Shown: piece after piece, positions 52,081-60,539 of the stretch
How positions within the stretch are numbered: position 1 is the first letter of the stretch
How the letters are laid out: each line of letters opens with the position of its first letter
DNA from: Hymenobacter cellulosivorans
Lineage (GTDB): Bacteria; Bacteroidota; Bacteroidia; Cytophagales; Hymenobacteraceae
Assembly (NCBI RefSeq): GCF_022919135.1
Contig: NZ_CP095049.1
Location: 2,112,501-2,176,500 of the forward strand
Direction of reading: 5' to 3'
Length of the DNA: 64,000 nt
Position numbers and translations under genes: made by a program
The notes under the pieces: generated by a model
Told to the model about the DNA's origin: nothing
What the model saw: the letters and a program-made list of their open reading frames with translations, nothing else
The model's database searches: none

Positions 52081-52181
52081 AACAGTTGAGCCTTCGACAG
52101 GCGGCGGTAGGTGGGTACTCACTTGGTAGTACGACCATTTTGGCGGCCCCCGGCTTTTTATCAGGCCCAGTGAGCGGTTCC

Positions 52182-52214
52182 GGCAACGTTCCCGACAACG
52201 TTTGCGCAAATAAA
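52182..52214 (+). promoter_or_regulatory. Operator copy 2 (doubled AACGTT) for the pectinesterase
   Basis: Two AACGTT cores at 52185-52190 and 52197-52202, followed by TTGCGCAAATAAA. It is 77 bp before the pectinesterase start and an inverted copy of 52048-52080. Confidence 0.75.
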
Positions 52215-52291
52215 GCGTCGCTGCCAACCTGTTAGTGCTCCGCAATAGCCTTACTATTAAGCTCTAGTTGTTCCCACCAAACCCAGTTCTC

Positions 52292-54931
52292 ATGCATTCA
52301 ACTCATACGCACTCCGGCGCTGCCGCGCCGGCCTTCCGCTACTGGCTGGCGTTGTGCTTTTTACTGGCCGCCGTCCTGCTCAGCAGCGCCACCCAGGCCC
52401 AGACCTACAACGCCGTCGTGGCCTGGGACGGCACCGGTACCCATAAAACGGTGCAGGCTGCCATTGACGCCGCCCCCACGGGCCGCACGGCGGTGTACAC
52501 CATCTACATCAAGAACGGCAAGTACAAGGAGAAAATCAACGTACCCAGCAACAAGCCCTTTCTGCAGCTGATCGGGCAGAGTGTGGCCAACACCGTGCTG
52601 ACTTACGACGACTTCTCGGGCAAGCCCAACCCGGCCGGCGGCACATTTGGTACCTCCAACTCCGCTTCGGTCACGGTCAACGCCGCCGACTTCTCGGCCT
52701 TGAATATCACCTTCGAAAACACTACCGGCGACGCGCCCCAGGCCCTGGCCATCAACGTGAATGCCGACCGGGCCGTGTTCAAGAACTGCCGCTTCCTGGG
52801 CGGGCAGGATACGGTGCTAGCCAACGGCAACGGCCTGCGCCAGTACTTCCGCGACTGTTACATCGACGGCACCGTGGACTTTATCTTCGGTAGCTCCCGC
52901 GCCGTATTTGAGCGCTGCATCGTGTACGCCAAAACCCGGCAGGACGGCCTGAGCGGCAGCTACATTACGGCTGCTAACACGCAGCCCGGCCAGGCCTACG
53001 GCTACGTGTTCCGCAGCTGCACCATTCCGGCCAACCGCGGCACGACTAGCTACGTGCTGGGCCGCCCCTGGCAGAACTCGACCGGCAGCTCCCCGCTGGC
53101 CGAAAACAAAGTAGTGTGGCTTAAAACCACCATGGCTACCGGCATCATCAAGCCCGAGGGCTGGCAGGTGTGGGATGCGGGCACCAACACCAGCCTGATT
53201 ACCTACGCCGAATACAGCAGCCGCAAGTTCGACGGCCGCCCCATCAACGTAAGCCAGCGTGTAAGCTGGTCGAAACAGCTGACTCCGGCTGATACCGCCC
53301 AGTACTCGGTGGCCAACCTGTTTGGCACCTGGAACCCCTGCTCGGTGGCTGCCAGCGTCTGCACTAGCTTCACCCCCGACATTGCCGTGACTAACCTACG
53401 CGGCACCAAAGGCTCTACTACCGCTACCTTTACCTGGAACCTGGCTTGGGCCGTTAATCAGGCCAAGTTTGAAGTGTTCCGCGCCACCACACGCAAGGGT
53501 ACGTACTCGAAAATCGGCTCCGATATCGTGGTGCCAAACGACACGACCTACAACTTTCAGACCTCCGACGCGCTGCCCGCCGCCGGCGCCGCCTACTTCT
53601 ACTACATCCGGGCCTCGAAAGCCGGTTTGGCCACGCAAATCACCGATACGGTGGAAGTTTCGCGGGTGCCTACCATCACCACCACCGGCAGCCTGGGCAC
53701 GTTTGCTCAGTACGCTACCGGCGCTTCGGCCGTGCGTACCTACCAGCTGTCGGCCGTGAACCTGACCAGCAACCTGACCGTGACGCCCCCGGCGGGCTAT
53801 GAGGTGTCGCCCAACAACGGCACTAATTGGTTTACCTCGACCTCACCGCTGGTGCTGGTGCCAACCGATAACGTCATTCCGAACACGACCATCAGCGTGC
53901 GGCTCAACGCCACTGCGGCGGGCTCCTACGTCGGCAACATCGTGCACAGCAGCCCTGGCGCGGGTTCTGTATCAGTGCCAGTAAGCGGCAACAAGGTGAA
54001 CACTACTGCGCCCGTATCGCAGCGGCTGCAGATGTGGCCTTTGCAAGTCAATGCCCAGGATGACGCCGCTGTTCGGTCGCCGTGGGTAGCTGCCAGCACG
54101 CCTACGCTGCGCAATCTGTACCTGTCCAACGGCACCACGGTAGCCAGCGTGCCGGCTTACTCGCCCACGTACGGCCAGGCCTTTGGGGCTACGGCCAACG
54201 GCGACGGTTCGTGGGGCACGGCCGTAGGTGGTCCGGGCGGCAACCTGAACCGCCGCTTCTACGAGCAGTTCACCGTTAAGGCCCAGGGTGTAGCCGTCCG
54301 CGTCGATTCCCTGCTGCTGTGGTCAGCCTTCTACAACACCAACAGCAATACCAAGCTGGCCGTGGTGTATTCCAAAACCGGCTTCACCACCGCCGACTCT
54401 ACCGATGTATCGGGTGGAATGGGTCCGGCTGGTGCGCTGAACAGTACCGCCAACGGGGGCTTTATCACGCCCATCGTGCTTAATAACCAGAATACGGGCC
54501 CCAACCAGAACTACCGCCTGGCCCTGGCCGGTGCCAGTGGCGTGCGCCTGGAAAACGGACAGACCCTGACCATCCGTCTGTACTGGAGCTGCGGCAGCGG
54601 CAGCGCGGGCCGCTATGGCCTGCTGCGCGACGTGCAGGTGAAAGGGGAGGCCCTCATCATCACTGGCACCCACAGCGCTGCCGCCCTGGCTGCTGGCCTG
54701 AGCGCCTATCCTAACCCGGCCCAGCAGGAGCTGACCCTGACCCACCCCAAAGCCGGGGCCGACGCTGTCGTCGCCGTGTACTCATTCGATGGCCGCAAGG
54801 TGGCCACGTTCAGCCCCAAGCCCGGAGTCGAGCAGACGCCGCTGAAGCTGGATGGGTTGACCAAAGGCACTTACCTGCTGCGTTTTAGCAGTGGCACCCA
54901 GAGCCTGATGACCAAGTTTGTTCGAAACTAA
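52292..54931 (+). CDS. Secreted CE8 pectin methylesterase with T9SS sorting domain
   Basis: Removes methyl esters from pectin so that the lyase can act. The start at 52292 (MHSTHTHSGAAAPAF) is an ATG; a TTG start 8 codons upstream is less likely. Signal peptide ends SSATQAQ. The CE8 beta-helix (about 30-330) has GTHKTVQAAIDAAP, FLGGQDTVLANG with Asp173, DGTVDFIFGSSRAVFE with Asp196, and VLGRPWQN with Arg258, the three active-site positions of the family. It is followed by a fibronectin-like segment, a further beta-domain, and a C-terminal sorting domain (YPNPAQQELTLTHP) for type IX secretion. At 879 residues it is far longer than plain pectinesterases because of the extra domains. Confidence 0.94.
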   Translation: MHSTHTHSGAAAPAFRYWLALCFLLAAVLLSSATQAQTYNAVVAWDGTGTHKTVQAAIDAAPTGRTAVYTIYIKNGKYKEKINVPSNKPFLQLIGQSVANTVLTYDDFSGKPNPAGGTFGTSNSASVTVNAADFSALNITFENTTGDAPQALAINVNADRAVFKNCRFLGGQDTVLANGNGLRQYFRDCYIDGTVDFIFGSSRAVFERCIVYAKTRQDGLSGSYITAANTQPGQAYGYVFRSCTIPANRGTTSYVLGRPWQNSTGSSPLAENKVVWLKTTMATGIIKPEGWQVWDAGTNTSLITYAEYSSRKFDGRPINVSQRVSWSKQLTPADTAQYSVANLFGTWNPCSVAASVCTSFTPDIAVTNLRGTKGSTTATFTWNLAWAVNQAKFEVFRATTRKGTYSKIGSDIVVPNDTTYNFQTSDALPAAGAAYFYYIRASKAGLATQITDTVEVSRVPTITTTGSLGTFAQYATGASAVRTYQLSAVNLTSNLTVTPPAGYEVSPNNGTNWFTSTSPLVLVPTDNVIPNTTISVRLNATAAGSYVGNIVHSSPGAGSVSVPVSGNKVNTTAPVSQRLQMWPLQVNAQDDAAVRSPWVAASTPTLRNLYLSNGTTVASVPAYSPTYGQAFGATANGDGSWGTAVGGPGGNLNRRFYEQFTVKAQGVAVRVDSLLLWSAFYNTNSNTKLAVVYSKTGFTTADSTDVSGGMGPAGALNSTANGGFITPIVLNNQNTGPNQNYRLALAGASGVRLENGQTLTIRLYWSCGSGSAGRYGLLRDVQVKGEALIITGTHSAAALAAGLSAYPNPAQQELTLTHPKAGADAVVAVYSFDGRKVATFSPKPGVEQTPLKLDGLTKGTYLLRFSSGTQSLMTKFVRN

Positions 54932-54940
54932 CCCTTCTGA

Positions 54941-54974
54941 AAAAAGGCCCCGGAAGTAACTCCGGGGCCTTTTT
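54941..54974 (+). terminator. Terminator after the pectinesterase gene
   Basis: A 14-bp perfect stem (54941-54954 with 54961-54974), 6-base loop, A5 on the left and T5 on the right, 9 bp past the stop codon. Confidence 0.92.
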
Positions 54975-55020
54975 GCGTTTTAATAGAACCTGTTTCCTTT
55001 CCGTCGAAAATCTGTTTTGA

Positions 55021-56655
55021 ATGGTAAAATCCGCCCGAATCCTTTTGCTGGCCGCGTTGGTCGTCCTGTCCTGCCTACCCCGTTTTGCGGCGGCCCAACA
55101 AGCTTCCTTATCCAAGGTGTGGGTGCCTGACCTGGGCAACGGCACCTACAAAAACCCGGTGCTTTATGCCGACTATTCCGACCCCGACGTGGTGCGCGTG
55201 GGCAACGATTATTACCTGACTTCCTCCAGCTTCAACGCCGTGCCGGGCCTGCAGGTGCTGCACTCCACCGACTTGGTCAACTGGACGATAATCGGGGCGG
55301 CATTCACCCAGCAGCCGCCCCAGGCCCGCTACGACCTGCCCCAGCACGGCAACGGGGTGTGGGCGCCGGCCATCCGCTACCACAAGAAGAAGTTCTACAT
55401 CTACTACCCCGACCCGGATTTGGGCATCTACGTCACGCGGGCCGACAACCCGGCCGGGCCCTGGGAAGCCCCGATTCTGGTGAAGGCCGCCAAGGGCTGG
55501 ATTGACCCCTGCCCGCTCTGGGACGAAGACGGCAAGGCCTACCTCGTGCACGGCTTTGCTGGCAGCCGGGCCGGCTTCAAGAGCGTGCTGGCCGTGAGCC
55601 GCATGAGCCCCGACGGCCTGAGCTTGCTCGGCGACGACGTACTGGTGTTCGATGGCCACGAAAAGCACCCGACCATCGAAGGGCCGAAGTTTTATAAGCG
55701 CAAGGGCTACTACTATATTATGGCGCCGGGTGGCGGCGTACCCACCGGCTGGCAGGTGGTGATGCGTTCCAAAAACGTGTTTGGGCCCTACGAAGACCGG
55801 ATTGTGATGGACCAGGGCAAGACGCCCACCAATGGCCCGCACCAAGGCGCCTGGATTGACACGCCCTCGGGCGAAGACTGGTTTATGCACTTCCAGGACC
55901 AGGGACCCTACGGCCGCGTGGTGCACCTGCAGCCCATGACCTGGAAAAACGACTGGCCCGTCATCGGCACCGATACCGACGGCGACGGCAAGGGTGAGCC
56001 GGTACTCACCTTCCGCAAGCCCGCCAGCAAGGGTAAAACGACTATTGCCACGCCCGCCACTTCCGACGAGTTTGACTCGAACCAACTGGGTCTGCAGTGG
56101 CAGTGGCATGCCAATCCGCAGGTAGGTTGGGTTTTCCCGACCGGGGCCGGCTATTTGCGCCTGTACTCAGTGCCCTTGCCCGAAGGTTTCAAAAACTTCT
56201 GGCAGGTGCCCAACCTGCTGCTGCAAAAGTTGCCCGCCGAGGTGTTCACCGTCACAACCAAGCTGACGTTTACGCCCCGCTTCGAAGGCGAGAAAACCGG
56301 CCTGATTATGATGGGCATGGACTACGCCTACCTCTCCGTAACCAACCAGGGCGGCAAGCTGCAACTTAGCCAGACTACCTGCCAGAACGCCGATAAGGGT
56401 GGCGCCGAAGCCACTGGCGCACCCGTGGCCGAAGTGCCCGCCAAGCAGCCCGTGTACCTGCGCGTGGCCGTGACGTCGGGTGCCAAGTGCCAGTTCAGCT
56501 ACAGCCTCGATGGGCAAACGTTTCAGCTCGTGGGCAATTCGTTTCAGGCCCGGGAGGGAAAGTGGATTGGCGCCAAAGTGGGTCTGTTCTGCACCCGGGC
56601 CGGCAAAACCAACGATGCCGGTGCTGCCGACGTGGATTGGTTCCGGATTGAGTAG
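55021..56655 (+). CDS. GH43-family beta-xylosidase/arabinofuranosidase
   Basis: Five-bladed propeller hydrolase of 544 residues with a signal peptide ending PRFAAAQQ. The GH43 start is NPVLYADYSDPDVVRVGNDYYLTSSS, with the general-base Asp in YSDPD. WIDPCPLWDEDGKAYLVHGFAG carries the pKa-modulating Asp and IEGPKFYKRKGYYYIMAPGGG the acid Glu. From about residue 340 a concanavalin A-like beta-sandwich follows (SDEFDSNQLGLQWQWHANP), like the C-terminal module of GH43 beta-xylosidases. No sorting domain or lipobox, so probably periplasmic. Exact specificity, xylose or arabinose, cannot be decided; pectin context favours arabinan or rhamnogalacturonan side chains. Confidence 0.92.
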   Translation: MVKSARILLLAALVVLSCLPRFAAAQQASLSKVWVPDLGNGTYKNPVLYADYSDPDVVRVGNDYYLTSSSFNAVPGLQVLHSTDLVNWTIIGAAFTQQPPQARYDLPQHGNGVWAPAIRYHKKKFYIYYPDPDLGIYVTRADNPAGPWEAPILVKAAKGWIDPCPLWDEDGKAYLVHGFAGSRAGFKSVLAVSRMSPDGLSLLGDDVLVFDGHEKHPTIEGPKFYKRKGYYYIMAPGGGVPTGWQVVMRSKNVFGPYEDRIVMDQGKTPTNGPHQGAWIDTPSGEDWFMHFQDQGPYGRVVHLQPMTWKNDWPVIGTDTDGDGKGEPVLTFRKPASKGKTTIATPATSDEFDSNQLGLQWQWHANPQVGWVFPTGAGYLRLYSVPLPEGFKNFWQVPNLLLQKLPAEVFTVTTKLTFTPRFEGEKTGLIMMGMDYAYLSVTNQGGKLQLSQTTCQNADKGGAEATGAPVAEVPAKQPVYLRVAVTSGAKCQFSYSLDGQTFQLVGNSFQAREGKWIGAKVGLFCTRAGKTNDAGAADVDWFRIE

Positions 56656-56674
56656 CCGACGGCCTCAGCTTCAG

Positions 56675-56707
56675 AAAGCCTTCCGCTTTTGCGGAAGGCT
56701 TTTTTTG
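56675..56707 (+). terminator. Terminator after GH43
   Basis: A 12-bp perfect stem (56675-56686 with 56691-56702) with a TTTT loop and a run of seven T at its 3' side. Confidence 0.92.
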
Positions 56708-56950
56708 TGTCTTGCCGGGTGGGCTGGCCCATTACTGGAAATTCTACTCTTACGGGAACTGACTACTAGGCCAAGTGCATTTGCAAGGCTCCCGGCTGCC
56801 AAAGTAAAAATGGGAGTGAGTAATTACTCATTAGATTGGAAAAATGCAATTGGTGCCGTTGGGGCGAGAATCGTATAGTAGGAACATAAAGCCTTGCAAA
56901 TATAACTTTATATGCAAATTTATTGGATTAATTAGATAGAAACTGGGTAG

Positions 56951-56984
56951 CGGCAACGTTGCCGGGAACGTTTGCACAAATAAA
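56951..56984 (+). promoter_or_regulatory. Operator copy 3 (doubled AACGTT) for the second SusC/SusD operon
   Basis: AACGTT cores at 56955-56960 and 56967-56972, 12 bp apart, then TTGCACAAATAAA. It differs from copy 2 at a few positions and has the same orientation toward its gene, so the SusC operon likely shares the regulator of the pectin enzymes. Confidence 0.72.
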
Positions 56985-57208
56985 AACCCCCGCATTCTTC
57001 CCAGTTGGTAGGGGTTGGTGTAAACTTATAGAACCATTCAACCGGTCAACAATCCAAAACGTGCTGGTCGAACAGGTAGGAGTGCAAAAAGCATTTCACC
57101 CCGTTCGTGCCAGTAGATAGTTCCCAAGGTGAGTTTCTCCACACTCGCCGTTTGCTGACCTGCCGGGGTTTTACAATTGTCATTTTCAAATTCCCACACC
57201 TACTTCAA

Positions 57209-60200
57209 ATGAGAAAGCACCTACTGTTCCTCTGGCTGCTGCTGAGCGTTGCGCTGCATGCAGTTGCCCAGCAGCGCAGCATTCAGGGGGTCGTTCGATC
57301 CACTGAGAAAGACGAGCCATTGCCCGGGGTGACGGTAGTCGTGAAAGGTACTACCAACGGCGCCTCCACGGATATGGACGGCAAGTTCTCCATCACTATT
57401 CCCGCTTCGACCCAGGACGTCGTGTTGCGTCTGAGCTACATCGGCTTCGTTTCGAAAGACGTGCCGGTGGGCAGCAACAACAACGTGACGGTGCAGCTCA
57501 GCCCCGACACGAAGGTGATGGAAGATGTGGTGGTAATTGGCTACGCCGCCGTGAACCGCCGCGACGTAACCGGCTCGGTATCGTCGGTAAGCGCCCAGCA
57601 GATCAAAGACGTACCGGTTAACTCCGCTGCCGAAGCCCTGTCGGGCCGTTTGGCCGGGGTGCAGGTTACGGCCTCGGAAGGCCAGCCCGGTTCGGACGTC
57701 CGCATCCGGGTGCGTGGTGGGGGCTCCATTACCCAAGACAACTCTCCGCTGTACGTAGTAGATGGTGTGCAGCTGGAAAATGCCCTGTCGGTGATTTCGC
57801 CCCAGGATATTCAGTCGGTTGACGTTCTGAAGGACGCCGCCGCTACCGCTATTTACGGTGCCCGCGGTGCCAACGGCGTGGTTATTATCACGACCAAAGG
57901 GGGCCGCGAAGGCAAAACGACGGTGGCCTACACGGGCTTCGCCGGTTTCCGCCGCATCACCAAGACCCTGGACGTACTGCAGCCCGCCGACTACATCGAC
58001 TACGCCTACGAGAAGTCGCGCATTTCGGGCGCCGACCAGATCCGCAGCTTCCGTAACCGCTTCGGCAGCTCCACCTTCCGCGACACCCGCGACTATTCGA
58101 CCATTGCTGGTTACGATACGCTGGGCGGCCTGCGCAATTCAGAGTTTATCAACTGGCAGGATCGGGTATTTGGCCGCGACGCTTTCCAGCAAACCCACAA
58201 CCTGTCGGTATCCGGCGGCGCCAAGGGCACGACCTACTCGCTGAGCGTGACCCGCAACGACGAGGACGGCATTCAGCTCAACTCGGGCTTTACCCGTAAC
58301 CTGGTCAACTTCCGCTTCGACCACAAAGCCAACGACAAGTTCCGCGTGGGCTTCAGCACCCGCCTGACCGACCAGGCCGTAACCGGCGCCGGCACCTCGG
58401 CTGCGGGCACCGGCTCGACTACCAACTCCCGCCTGCGCAACACGCTGGTGTACCAGCCCCTGGTGATTCCTGGCCAGGTGCCCGACGGCGTGAGCATCGA
58501 TGACAACCCCGATACGGAAGACTTTTTCAACGCGTCGGGCTCCTTGTCGAACCCCGTGCTGACTATTAACAACGAGTACCGCCGGGACCTGCGCCGCGTG
58601 TTCAACTTCAGCGGTAACGCGTCCTACAACATCCTGAAGAACCTGACCCTGCGCTCGGTACTGGGCTTCGACAACACCTACACCCGCGGGGAGCTGTTCT
58701 ACGGCCAGTACTCGCCCAACACCCGCAACTTCGCCAGCCTGCCCTACGTGCAGATTGGCACGGGCCAGAACATTACCATCAACCAGTCGAACACGCTGGC
58801 CTACAACTTCAAGAAGGACCGGCACTCTTTTGACGCGCTGATTGGCCAGGAAATCTACACCCGGAAGAATACCTTCCTGAACGTAACCAGCTACTACCTG
58901 CCCAAGGCCATTGGGTACCAGCGCGCCCTGGACAACATTACCCAGCGCGACCCCAGCGCCCCGAGCACGCCCCAGCCGGCTCCCACTACCGGCATTGGCG
59001 AAAACTCCCGCCTGCTCTCCGGCTTTGGCCGCCTGAACTACTCCTATAATGAGCGTTACCTGCTGACGGCCACCTTCCGCGCCGACGGTTCCTCGAAGTT
59101 TAAGAGCCCGAACAAAGTGGGCTATTTCCCGGCCGTGTCGCTGGCCTGGCGCATTTCGCAGGAAGACTTTATGCAGCCCTACGCCGCCACGGTTTCCGAC
59201 CTGAAGCTGCGTTTGAGCTACGGCTTGTCGGGTAACAACCGCATTAACGACTTCCTCTACGACCCACTGTTCTTGACCGGCGGCAACGGCAGCAACTACG
59301 CCTTGAACGACCAGATTGTACCCGGTGCCGCCGCTATTTCGCTGGCTAACCCCAACCTGAAGTGGGAAACCACTGCCTCGACCAACGTGGGTATCGACCT
59401 GAGCTTGTTCAACAACCGGGTGCAGTTCACGGCCGACGCTTATTACAACAAAACCAGCGACCTGCTGCTGAACCTGGCTATTCCGGCTACCACCGGCTAC
59501 ACCACCCAGCTGATCAACGTGGGCTCGACGTCGAACCGCGGCGTGGAACTGCAGCTGAGCGGCACTGCCCTGCAAACCACGGATTTCACCTGGACGGCCA
59601 ACGCCAACCTCTCGTTTAACCGCAACCGCGTGGAAAGCATCGGGGGCGGCGAGGCGCTGCCACTGCAGTACTCTGGCTGGGCCAGCACGGCCATTGCCGC
59701 CGACTACTTCGTGGGCGTTGGTCAGCCTGTGGGCTTGATGTACGGCTACGTAACCGACTTTGAAAGCGGCAACGGCAAAGGTTTCTACGACGCCGACGAC
59801 TTCTCGGGCTACGTGAACGGCCAGTGGGTGCTTAAGCAGGGTGTGGTTTCGGACCGGGGTATTACCGGCTTCTCGGGACAAGGCCAGCAGGTAACTCCTG
59901 GCACCATTCGCCTCAAGGACATCAACAACGACGGTGTGGTAGACGCCAACGACCGTCAGGTTATCGGCAACGCCAACCCCAAGTTTACCGGTGGCTTGAA
60001 CCAGCAGTTCAACTACAAGCAGTTCGACGCCAGTATCTTCCTGAACTTTGTGTACGGCAACGATGTGTACAACGCCAACAAGATTGAGCTGACTTCTTAC
60101 CTGCCCAACTCCCAGCTCAGCAACGGCCTGGGCATCATGAAGGACCGCTACCGCCAGATCGACGAAAACGGCGTGCTGATTACCGACCTCGAAACTACCC

Positions 60201-60520
60201 GCCGCGTGAACCAGAACGCTAGTATCTGGTCGCCGACGCGCACGCTGTTCCCGCACTCGTGGGCCATCGAGGACGGCTCGTTCCTGCGCATCAACAACCT
60301 GACCGTGGGCTACACCCTGCCTAAGTCCATCAGCGGCTACGCCAAGCTGAGTCAGGCCCGCTTCTACGTGACGGTCAACAACCTCTACACCTTCACCAAA
60401 TACACGGGCTACGACCCGGAGGTGAACACACGCCGCTCATCCCCGCTGACGCCCGGGGTAGACTACGCCGCCTACCCGCGTAGCCGCGCCTTCCTGGCTG
60501 GCCTCAACCTTACTTTCTAA
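57209..60520 (+). CDS. SusC/RagA-type TonB-dependent receptor
   Basis: Complete SusC-family outer-membrane transporter of 1103 residues from ATG 57209; the longer frame upstream precedes the signal peptide. Order: signal peptide ending LHAVAQQ, carboxypeptidase-regulatory-like domain (about 22-105; GVVRSTEKDEPLPGVTVVVKG), plug with MEDVVVIGYAAVNRRDVTGSVSS and IRGAN-like YGARGANGVVIITTKGG (about 225), and a barrel ending RAFLAGLNLTF. Operator copy 3 before it and uxaB after its SusD partner suggest pectic oligosaccharides as ligand, which is inference. It is one residue class longer than simple receptors because of the N-terminal domain, as normal for SusC. Confidence 0.96.
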   Translation: MRKHLLFLWLLLSVALHAVAQQRSIQGVVRSTEKDEPLPGVTVVVKGTTNGASTDMDGKFSITIPASTQDVVLRLSYIGFVSKDVPVGSNNNVTVQLSPDTKVMEDVVVIGYAAVNRRDVTGSVSSVSAQQIKDVPVNSAAEALSGRLAGVQVTASEGQPGSDVRIRVRGGGSITQDNSPLYVVDGVQLENALSVISPQDIQSVDVLKDAAATAIYGARGANGVVIITTKGGREGKTTVAYTGFAGFRRITKTLDVLQPADYIDYAYEKSRISGADQIRSFRNRFGSSTFRDTRDYSTIAGYDTLGGLRNSEFINWQDRVFGRDAFQQTHNLSVSGGAKGTTYSLSVTRNDEDGIQLNSGFTRNLVNFRFDHKANDKFRVGFSTRLTDQAVTGAGTSAAGTGSTTNSRLRNTLVYQPLVIPGQVPDGVSIDDNPDTEDFFNASGSLSNPVLTINNEYRRDLRRVFNFSGNASYNILKNLTLRSVLGFDNTYTRGELFYGQYSPNTRNFASLPYVQIGTGQNITINQSNTLAYNFKKDRHSFDALIGQEIYTRKNTFLNVTSYYLPKAIGYQRALDNITQRDPSAPSTPQPAPTTGIGENSRLLSGFGRLNYSYNERYLLTATFRADGSSKFKSPNKVGYFPAVSLAWRISQEDFMQPYAATVSDLKLRLSYGLSGNNRINDFLYDPLFLTGGNGSNYALNDQIVPGAAAISLANPNLKWETTASTNVGIDLSLFNNRVQFTADAYYNKTSDLLLNLAIPATTGYTTQLINVGSTSNRGVELQLSGTALQTTDFTWTANANLSFNRNRVESIGGGEALPLQYSGWASTAIAADYFVGVGQPVGLMYGYVTDFESGNGKGFYDADDFSGYVNGQWVLKQGVVSDRGITGFSGQGQQVTPGTIRLKDINNDGVVDANDRQVIGNANPKFTGGLNQQFNYKQFDASIFLNFVYGNDVYNANKIELTSYLPNSQLSNGLGIMKDRYRQIDENGVLITDLETTRRVNQNASIWSPTRTLFPHSWAIEDGSFLRINNLTVGYTLPKSISGYAKLSQARFYVTVNNLYTFTKYTGYDPEVNTRRSSPLTPGVDYAAYPRSRAFLAGLNLTF

Positions 60521-60539
60521 TACCTGACTCACCCATCCG

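Larger units (their letters stand above)
51930..52291. promoter_or_regulatory. Divergent control region of pectate lyase and pectinesterase
   Basis: A 362-bp region between two diverging secreted pectin enzymes. It contains two inverted copies of a 33-bp operator (52048-52080 and 52182-52214), placed 118 and 77 bp from the respective start codons. No exact -7 box was recognised. Confidence 0.7.
56656..57208 (+). promoter_or_regulatory. Terminator and control region before the second SusC
   Basis: Holds the GH43 terminator (56675-56702) and operator copy 3 (56951-56984), the latter 225 bp before the SusC start. AT-rich sequence around 56880-56940 could include a promoter but no exact consensus was found. 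Open frames in this stretch are short and not credible as genes. Confidence 0.6.

Noticed and set aside
50967..52235. A 422-codon plus-strand open frame
   Set aside because: Antisense to the pectate lyase and runs into the operator region.
58139..60256. A 705-codon minus-strand open frame
   Set aside because: Antisense shadow of SusC, with the low-complexity composition typical of such frames.
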